64,000 nucleotides of DNA from Blastomussa wellsi (Eukaryota; Cnidaria; Anthozoa; Scleractinia; Plerogyridae), in assembly GCA_947652115.1 (NCBI GenBank), contig OX393562.1:2299515-2363514 (forward strand). The letters are read 5' to 3'. The position numbers were made by a program, and so were the translations under genes. Shown here piece by piece: positions 55,401 to 64,000 of the stretch; positions within the stretch are counted from its first letter, which is position 1; every line of letters begins with the position of its first letter. The notes beneath the pieces were generated by a model. It had not been told where the DNA came from. It searched no databases and saw nothing but the letters and a program-made list of their open reading frames with translations.

Positions 55401-55467
55401 TTTGAATACAGTCCTCTACTTTGCTCCCCCCTTCGTTTAACAAAATGATTGTTTGCATGTTCGAAAC

Positions 55468-55528
55468 ATGTAAACCGGGACAAGATCCGGCCTGACGGGC
55501 CACTAGGCTCGTGTGCAGATTTTACCTA
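55468..55528 (+). repeat. SINE 3' fragment (family of 23527-23828)
   Basis: Contains 'ggcctgacgggccactaggct' type sequence and 'gcagattttacct', matching the 3' ends of the SINEs at 20232-20330 and 23527-23828. Confidence 0.65.
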
Positions 55529-55529
55529 T

Positions 55530-56930
55530 GCTCTGAACATGCCAACAAAAATATGAATGTAATAGATTCGTTGCTTTCAAAGAGAAATGCAACTAACCTA
55601 AAAACCCAGCGCTTTCACCCTTCAGAGTTACCACCTAGAACAGCAAACAAGTTAGCACGTATGATGTTAGGCAGCTTTTTAAGTACAGACGTTACACAAA
55701 ATTAATACATTCAAGTAGTTAGGAAACACAGACACATAGAAGCAAAATCCCTGCAGAGTTTAAGAGCACTTACTGGATAAGAGCAAAATAACTAGCAACT
55801 AAATAAAGTAAAAACAAACTTGCTATTTAAAATACACACGAGGCAATTTTTGCGTACGGGCTAAAATTGAACATTAGTTTTAATGCCAAGATAATGCTTA
55901 AACAATTAATGAGCTGGGATTTGTAGTAATCTAAACTTTGAGAACAGTGATCACTTTAAATGAAAGCATCACTTTGGATGTTAGAGATATAACAAAATAT
56001 GCAGCTATTTGGAACAAACGAAGGTCAAATATGGTCGGATGTCTTAATAATAATATTAATGAAAGCAACAACAACAGTTAAAGTGACAAGTTAAACAAAC
56101 AAAGTCAAGGTTGCATCAATAAAACGTGATTTGCGAAGTTACACACGTCAGTGGATTTACTTGCAACAAAGAGCGTTAGGCATTAGGAAGCAACTTGAAC
56201 GAAGGGAGCAATGAACCATCTGAAGACCAACACCAAGTGATACATTGATTACCCCAACTCTATCACATAATGCTTCAACCTGACTACGGATATTAATTTT
56301 ATTAGAAAGGAAGTTTTCTTTTCTTATTACGATGATCCATAATATCCACGTGGAAAAAAACTCCTAGAACGCGGAAGGTTTGGATAAAATTACAGGAACA
56401 CGAGGGATGTTCGAAGCGCAGTTTATAAAATAAAAGACGTTAAGAAGCGAATTTGGGGTCACAACAGGAGTACACTGAAATTAGGTAAGATCGTGTTTAT
56501 GCTGGAATTTATCATTTTGTAAAAAGAAAATATGGCGAAACAAACTGCTACTTTTTTTAGACGTCGAGCAAAATTCACAAGTTCTGAAAATCCACATCTT
56601 ACAGAAAAATCTGTTCTTCAATTGGTTGTATAATCGGACAGGCTGTTAATCCTCACCATGAAACAAGTAACATTACTGCTAGGTAAACAATAACTGAGAT
56701 ATGGCTCAATGGAAAAATACACGTAAATGAAAAAAAAACATGTTTGAAATTAATATAACTTTACAGGTCCAGAAGTTACTGATTTACGTAGCCACAAAAA
56801 AACCAACCAACAAACCTTGAGGGAAAGTGTCTTGAGATGAATCCATGTTAAAGTTCAAAAATACAGGCTTCAGAGAGAGAATGAGAAATTATGAACATGG
56901 AAGATTTAAGTGCCTATGAGGTAAAAACTA
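55530..56930. other. No gene recognised
   Basis: AT-rich. No splice-bounded exon seen, although the C-terminal exon of INPP5A should lie somewhere left of 57796 if it is in this window. Confidence 0.35.
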
Positions 56931-56933
56931 ACA

Positions 56934-57679
56934 TAAGCTTATTTGAAAGCCCTTTCAAAATGAGGAAGAACGGTTTGTGCTACCTATTTATGTTTTCGTA
57001 TTATGCAAATTAGATAACTGAAGATGTCAAAAGTGGCTCCAGTTTGGAGTCAAAACACAAAATGAAGAATATCTCTGCAAATAATAAACCCCTGAAACCC
57101 CTGGATTACCCTAAAAAATATGCCACATGGTGCCTATTTTGATGTTGCTATGGCAACACTCTTGGTTCCAGATCTCTTTTATGCAGCAATGACAAGTACT
57201 GGTTTTGATCTTTACCAAACATCATTTACTTCCTAAATGGTAGGATACCAAGGATACCAAATCCAATATGGACATGGTGTATGTTTTAAATAGGTCCATG
57301 TACTTCATTCAGAGCTACAAATGGAAATAATGCATTCAAAGAAGAAATATATTGGTACCCAGAGTGTTGCCATCATAATAGGTACAATCTGGTGTATTCC
57401 TTAGGGTGCAGTACTGGTGTCAAGTTTCATCTGTATTGCCTTATTATTTGCAGCGATATTCTTCATTTTGTGTTTTGAAAATTAAATGGAAAACATTTGA
57501 ACATGTATATGGAAAATGGGCTATACAAATCCATTACCATTACCATTGACCCTACACTTGAACCATATATTGACGTCATCAGTTATCTAATTTGCATAAT
57601 ACAAAAGGAACGAGAGAAGGTATCACAAAAAGTAAAACACCATTCTTCCTCATTTTGAAAGGGCTTTCAAATAAGCTTA
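56934..57679. mobile_element. Foldback/MITE element (746 bp)
   Basis: Left 'taagcttatttgaaagccc' and its exact inverse at 57661-57679. The inverted match continues with 'caaaatgaggaagaa' and 'attatgcaaattagataact'. Inside, 'gttgctatggcaacactct' and 'agagtgttgccatc' also pair. No coding capacity. Confidence 0.8.
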
Positions 57680-57795
57680 AGTTGATTTTTAAAAAGTGAT
57701 CTATTCGTGCCATAAAACAACAAAGATAAATACTGAGATACTATGAAGAATAAATTAACTGTAATATTAACCATAATCAGGAGAGAATTTTGTAC

Positions 57796-60700
57796 CTTGT
57801 GGTCTCCCATACAGACTTGTTTACCAATCATGTCATAAACTACTGAGGATCCTTTCTTCTGAAAGAAAAGAGAAAATATTGTAATTCATTTTAAGAGCTT
57901 GGCATGCACAGTCGTGTCTCATCACTGGTTAGTAGAAACTCATCTGTGTTCTTTTGGAGATCCAGAAACCGTTGTTCTCCCATTGTTTTCTATTTAGCAA
58001 TTAGACCAGGAGACCGAGTTTTCTACAAGCGAATTGTCAACAAGGCAAAGTCAAGTTCAGTGACTATGACTCATAAGAGATGAGAGGGAATAGTTTAATT
58101 ATTGCTTTAGTAGAAATTCAGAAGGTTTACTTTCCATAAGCTACCATTTAAATCAAAAACTACATGTAAAAAAATGATGCCTCAAAGAGCAACATGTGCA
58201 CAATCGTTTTCTATCGGTGAATAGAAAACAGTCACGAGAACCACTCAGGTTTTCAGATTTCCAGTAGAACACAGGTGATGGAGTATCTACTAATCAGTGA
58301 TATCTAGAACACAAATGCATATGTGATGCTACCAATTAAAGGGACAAATTTTTAATTATTTTTGGCTGAAAAGGTAAAAGTGAAGACTTTAAAGTCTTTA
58401 GTAAAAACAATTAGACTCTGACTCAGCCTTGTTTTCTATGAGTGACAGCCAACTTGGCTGCACATCATTGCCTATTTTCTCGAATATACTAGTATATATA
58501 CTAGTATATACTAGTATATATACTAGTATATATACTAGTATATACTAGTATATATACTAGTATATATACTGGTATATATACTAGTATATACTAGTATATA
58601 CTAGTATATTCTCCTAGTCTAACTTTAACAGGAGCCTAAGTGTACTGTTAAACTAAGTGCACAGTGATACGATAATGCTTTGTATTATTTCAAATGTCTG
58701 TTGGCCAACAAACAGCCTCTCACTGGTCACATCACAATGGTCATATCGAATTTAGTCATATCCCATTGGGAAATGGGAATGTAATTTGGCAAATTGAGCC
58801 TGAATAGAATGTAATGCAGTTTAGTTGAATCTGAATCAAAGCTCCCCTTTTACCAGTAACAGTATTTATGCTAATTAGTTTTATCTTGATAGGTTATTTT
58901 CACAGGCTCTTTAAAATATAGAAGCTATTTATTAATTAAAAGTAGTTACCCTGTATAAAGGAAGATGTGATTGATTGATTGATCAATTATCAGTACAATT
59001 TAGTTGAATTTGGTCAAGAAACTAAAATAACCTGTCCCCAGGATCATAGTTATATCAAATAAAGGCCAACCTGGTCTATTATAGCTCTGCTTGAATGACT
59101 CAAGAAGATTCTGTCACACCATGATGGGCACCTGGAAATATTCACAGAATGACAGTCAATAATTTGAAAAACTCACGAAAGGACAAAATGAAAGAGATAA
59201 TGATGATAATGATGATAACAATAACAACTTCATTGGCCACTCCCAATGGGGCTTTTCAGGTCCAATGTAAACAGACACTGAAACAAATATTAGCAGAGCT
59301 CTGGCGGCCCAAAGGGCCGCCAGGCGGAGCCCCATACTCATATGGGAAAGAAAACGAAACCCATGAGTTGATTTTCTCATGGTTATCATGGCTAGCGGTA
59401 TTGCTCGTGGGCGCGTACGCATGACGACGACGACGGAGTCGCGCAGCATGGTGGCCATAAATAGCCATGCCTTGCCAGCACCTTGTCAGCCTTATCAGCT
59501 TACATCTTTGTTATAGGGCATCCATGTTACGGTCATTTGACAGCTGTCATAACAAGGTTAAGAATCCCAACTGATAGGAGGCAAACCAATTGGCTATTTT
59601 ACAAGGAGTTGGCCTCTGAAAACACAAACTAGTGGTCAGAACACAGCCTGAAGCCACAACTTATGGATTTCAAGTCCAAAACTCTAACCACTCGGTGACT
59701 GTTTTTGTTTCACAGAATGACAAGATAGGTAAATTAATGCAATCCATAACTACACGCACAAACACTGTACAAGTACAATGTGGCTTGCATGATGTACCTT
59801 GAGTCTCCGTAAACTGTTGTTTCCTTGATATCTTCACTAAAAGGATAGCTGTTTAAAAAGAGAAAACCAAGATTACATACAGCTGTTTCATATTAGATGC
59901 AAGTTGCTTAATAGGTTCATATGAACTGTAATTATGGTGTTGGACAGAAAATTGTAAAGGAAACAGTGGCAAAAACTTTGATGCAAATCAACAGCATGCC
60001 CTCACATGAATTTACCACTGTGAACAAGTCTTTTGAATTAGCATTAAAACCATACCGAAAAAAAAGTCTAAATTTGGTGATAGTGTCATGATAACCGTCA
60101 CTGATAAAGAGCCTTCTTCACTGCATCATTTTGGACCAGTAGTACTCAGGGTTGTCAAAATAAGCCGATAACCAGCGCATTTCACCTGCTATTCCGAATA
60201 CTGCGCCGGCTACTCCCAATGTTAGCAGGTCAGTTCTAAGCATGATATTGAAGAAATAAAATGAAAATAGCCACCTACTTCTTGGATGGAACCTGCTACT
60301 CAAAAACCTGCTGACAACCTTGAGTTGTTCTCAATGACAATGACTACAGTAATTTCCCTACTGCAAACTGCAATTTCAGACTTTTATTTATCTACTGTCA
60401 TGCTACGAGAGTGAAGCTTTTGTTTTACAACATGCAAAACCAGGTAATTTAGGTGAATCAGAAAGGAACGTTAGGGGACAAAACAAGGGCAAATGATTCA
60501 AACTCATTCAAAAGTCGTAACAAATTGAACGCGAAGCATACTCAAGTGAAATGCTTGTTGCAGATTTTGTACAAGTTTCACACTTGTCAAATTCATTCAA
60601 GTGGCACGAAACCAAAACTGGCTGAAAACATGTAGCTACTGTACAGTTACTTTGGGAATGAGTATCCCCGACACATGATAAAAGAATTGCTACCCTTGTT

Positions 60701-62650
60701 GACAACTACAGTATAATATTGAGGCTCATATCAAGTGAATCTTGTCCAGTAAGGTTAAACATGTCAAAAGAGAATGGGATACAATTTTTTCTGTTCTGCT
60801 ATTTCACAATCGTTGCCATGAAAGCGTGGGGCTTGTACATGTACACAGGTATGAAATTGATAACATTTTTCAAAATTAGTTATTTTATGGTACCTGGGAC
60901 AAAATGAAATATCAAACTCGAATAATCTGTCTTTGAAGGCATCAAACTCTCTGTTGTACTTTGAAAACTTCTTTCCATTGTGGTTTCTAAAGATACTTTG
61001 GTCATGAAACTTGAATATTCGTGCTTCTAGTGTAAGAAACACCTGACAAATGAAATAAATATTATTATATTAACATAATATTGTTTATAGTGATATAAAT
61101 GACTTCTATGAAACATTATAAAAACAAGGGATCTGCACTGGTTACCAAGTCCAGGCACAAAAACAAATTCTATGCAACCAATTGGAAACAGGATCCCTCT
61201 TTCAGCCCTCTATGAGTAAGTTTAAATTTTATTACGACCGCTGCTAACAGCACAGTCTGTTGATCACTTTGTGCATAAAACTCAAGTAACTCTCTATTAA
61301 CAGTTTCTATCCTCAATTAGTATTTTGTAGTGTATTTGCATCAAGCACTCCTGCAATTGTGTGAAACCATTTAATATACCTTTCTTTGTTTATAAATATT
61401 ACAATTATGCAATTGTTGATAAGCAATACAAATTTCCACCGGTATATTAGCAATTTGTGAATCAAAGTTCTGCAGGACACTCAATTTATGCAAATTTATC
61501 GTGGTTCACCATGCAATCGCAACATTCAAACTCACTACAACAGCGCCACATTACTCACAATGGAGTCCAGCTGTATACACACGTCTCACCTTGTCTGCCT
61601 TCTTTCTGTCTCTAAAGATGATCTTTGAAGGAGTGCTGTCGCCATCCTTTCTTATATGTTGCTGTGGTAGTCCAGCACAGAGATACTGCAAAGAGCCAAT
61701 TAAAAAACAAATCAGCACAATGCACGTAACAGAACCACACAACTCACTCATATTTACTTTCTGTAGCATAAAGCAGTTGTCAATGACTGCTGTAAAACCA
61801 ATTTAACCAAATAAGCAACAATACTGACTGGCCAATCACAAAAGACTGCAGCTTTGATGCAATGCTGACAAAACGTGCACGAGTGACTTATGATTGGATA
61901 CAGTTAAAATTACCAGTAACTTGTGATTGGTTGAGAAATATACTTGACGGTAGTTATTATGAACTGAAATTATAAATTATCTGGAAAAATGGTTGTTGAT
62001 ATGCAATCAGACAATGACCTTTCGAAACAAATTACATCTAACATACGGGGTGCTGAGTACATGTACTTGACATTGTAATGCAAATTGCTTGGCAAAAATT
62101 GATGTCTTCGTTTTGACTATTGTAGCGCTCTCACAACAAGTTACCAACTAACTATCACAGTTGTACATAATAGCTAGCCTACTCAGACACTGTGATGACA
62201 ACTTATTTTTTATACTGTACCTCCACAACTCTTTTGTTGTCAAGTCTGAAGTTGAAGTCACCAAATATCAAATGAGGAACCAAAGGGAAGGAACTCTCTT
62301 GTAATCTGAGAAAACAGTGTACATAACCAGCAACACATGATCATGAATATTGCAATTTACTCTAAAGCTTATTAAATAGTAGTCTGGATAATACTATTTC
62401 AATCTGCATTTGTTTTTAATTGCATTAATAGAAGGCCATGTAACTTTTCACCAACAAACACTTTTTCTGAAAACCACATGGAATAAAAGCTGTTGAAGTT
62501 TGAGTTAAAATGTACAAATGCCTACATATTACAAAGCTGGTAACAAAACAATAGCAGCATAAAAACACGTCTTTTCTCAAAGCCATCATCTTACCTGTCT
62601 AACACATGGTCAAACGCTCTCTTGCGATTTTTACTGTACAAAGATGGAGT
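57796..62650 (-). CDS. INPP5A: Type I inositol 1,4,5-trisphosphate 5-phosphatase (partial, seven exons)
   Basis: Exons in coding order: 62595-62650, 62221-62305, 61590-61685, 60894-61042, 59798-59848, 59071-59131, 57796-57858. Each has GT-AG flanks and the phases join exactly. The joined reading gives the C-terminal half of the catalytic domain: LYSKNRKRAFDHVLDR, then IFGDFNFRLD (phosphatase motif 1), a KIIFRD segment, FEFDISFCPSYPFSED, CPSWCDRIFLS (motif 2) and VCMGDHK. FPPSYPYSED and MGDHK are characteristic of INPP5A. The enzyme removes the 5-phosphate of IP3 and so ends calcium signalling; animal forms are membrane-anchored by a C-terminal lipid. The 5' half is beyond the right edge. The last exon, after GDHK, was not found. 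An L1/Tx1-like LINE and several repeats lie in or next to its introns. Confidence 0.9.
58489..58612. repeat. CTAGTATATA minisatellite
   Basis: Tandem units of about 10-14 bases, (CTAGTATATA)n and CTAGTATATATA, all self-complementary. In the INPP5A intron between 57858 and 59071. Confidence 0.9.
59225..59712 (-). repeat. tRNA-derived SINE, copy 2 (longer)
   Basis: On the - strand: head GTCACCGAGTGGTTAGAG and TTGAAATCC, a 'gcctcctatcagttgggattctta' type body, then 'gccccattgggagtggcc' at the 3' end and an ATT/GTT-like tail at 59190-59225. The order matches the shorter copy at 21187-21385. It contains the palindrome GGCGGCCCAAAGGGCCGCC. It lies in an INPP5A intron. Confidence 0.6.
60144..60325. 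mobile_element. MITE (182 bp)
   Basis: Starts actcagggttgtca and ends tgacaaccttgagt, near-perfect inverts. The interior has a 61-codon - strand frame with no known domain. In an INPP5A intron. Confidence 0.7.
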
Positions 62651-62975
62651 CTGAAAGAACAATGGCAACAATTTTTTTGAGCTAATGCATGCATATTAGA
62701 AATTATTGTATAGGATAATGATCATCACCTTTGGTTCATGATCACAATAATGATGACAATAAGAATGATCAACAGATTGAAATAAGCGCAAGTATGACTG
62801 TGGCTAAATAGGATACTGTCCAGTCCTGGACAGTTCGGTCCAATATTGTACACAGTCTCTGCTAGTGAACAGAACAAGTAGTGTTTTTAGGAACAAGAGT
62901 GATGTGAGGCACATTTCCATGATCTAGATTTCGCACAGGCATAAGAAGTACTGTAATATACATGTATCAAACTGA

Positions 62976-64000
62976 AGAGAGATTCATTTCATTTCGCTAA
63001 TTCAAACCATAATATATAAATTCTTGTGGAAAGGGCCCGATAAAATAGCCAGGAGAGCTACAATTAATAGTTCTGACTATGGGGGGTTAAATATCACTGA
63101 TCTGGAGACTTCTATTAAGTCTCTTAGATTGGCATGGATTTCAAAAATTTTTAATCCTGAACCATCTCCATGGAAAAGTTACCTCAGACATTTGCTTAAA
63201 CCTTATGGAGGTCTCTTCTTTTTTCACTGCAACTATAATATTAATGATTATCATATCAATTCGACTTTTTATTCAGAAATACTGCAGTGGTGGTCTGAAT
63301 TTCGCTCAAATGTTTCAACGGATTCTAAAGCTTATGACTCTATAATTTGGAATAATTGCAATATAAAGATAGACGGCAAACCAATCTGTTATCATAATTA
63401 TATGAATGCTGGGGTAATTTTTATCAGCGATTTAATGTATTCTCGAAACAACGTTGAATCCTTTAACATAGCAAAGGACAAGGGGTTAATGGGTTCAAAT
63501 TACTTGACGTGGACTGCTGTTCGTTGCGCTGTGCCAAAGTATTTAAGGAATCTCACCGTCGAAAGAAACGTTTTAAATACACTTGAATTAAAGTGTGGTA
63601 ACAAAGATTTTGATCCTCTCACGAGCAAGAGTAAAAACTTTTATGCTTCTCTCATTAAAGAAAAAGCCAAACATTCAAGAGGTTTCACTAAACTAATGTC
63701 AGATTTTAACTTAAGTGAAGAAGAGACCCGAAAAGCGTTTGTACTGGGAAAATCTGTTGCTCTTGAAACATTTGTACAATGTTTTCAGTTTAAAATTTTA
63801 AATGACATTTTGTTTTTGAATACCTTATTACAAAAGATCGGAAGGATTCAAAGTGATCTCTGTACATTTTGCCAGACTTTTCCAGAAACATTAGAACATT
63901 TCTTTTATCGATGCTCCTTCTCAACAGAATTTTGGAATAAATTTGAAAACTTTTGGTTAACAGTTACAAGGAAGCAAATAAAACTGGATTATATTAATAT
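62976..64000 (+). mobile_element. L1/Tx1-like LINE, ORF2 C-terminal region (runs off window)
   Basis: A + strand frame from 62976 is open to the window end, about 340 codons with no stop. It shows KFLWKGPDKIARRATI, SDYGGLNITDL and SLRLAWISKI, the block that follows the RT in L1/Tx1 elements. Near the end is the Cys-His cluster CTFCQTFPETLEHFFYRC. The left end lacks the RT, so the copy is truncated or begins here by rearrangement. The frame is intact, hence young. It is antisense to INPP5A, upstream of the exon at 62595-62650. Confidence 0.88.

Noticed and set aside
59156..59468. Three overlapping ORFs of 70-100 codons
   Set aside because: They overlay a SINE with a GC-rich palindrome; no domain and mutually exclusive frames.

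Overview
This is animal nuclear DNA, not microbial. Protein-coding sequence is sparse, genes are split by short GT-AG introns, and most of the rest is AT-rich repeat. The repeats suggest an anthozoan cnidarian, most likely a stony coral: a Nin-DC type SINE, a Penelope-like element with a GIY-YIG nuclease, BEL/Pao, CR1/L2-like and L1/Tx1-like LINEs, and many small inverted-repeat elements. That placement is inference; no species marker is present.

Layout. 1-4.0 kb: a 5'-truncated LINE and duplicated repeat units. 4.0-9.1 kb: a small four-exon gene on the + strand that I identify as mitochondrial ATP synthase subunit e (ATP5ME); its introns hold a foldback element, a MITE and a Penelope-like remnant with a hammerhead-like ribozyme. 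10.7-16.6 kb: a complete, young BEL/Pao LTR retrotransposon with one open gag-pol frame. 16.6-27.3 kb: repeats (tRNA-like repeat, SINEs, foldbacks, a Mutator-like element with a 10-bp target duplication, AAT microsatellites, LINE tails). 27.7-39.1 kb: two tandem five-exon genes on the - strand coding for about 228 and 230 residues of a family I do not recognise. Intron 3 of the second holds a 2.2-kb transposon with perfect 95-bp inverted termini that carries part of an OTU protease. 40.9-51.9 kb: two intact single-exon carbohydrate sulfotransferases in opposite orientation, a third sulfotransferase remnant, and a decayed LINE riddled with MITEs. 53-64 kb: repeats, then seven exons of a type I inositol-trisphosphate 5-phosphatase (INPP5A) on the - strand whose 5' part lies beyond the right edge, and an L1/Tx1-like LINE running off that edge.

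The host genes have no shared pathway visible here: ATP5ME is a subunit of the inner-membrane ATP synthase, the sulfotransferases would act on Golgi glycans, and INPP5A ends IP3/calcium signals. The most unusual parts are the unrecognised tandem gene pair, the OTU-bearing transposon inside one of them, and two hammerhead-like RNA motifs.
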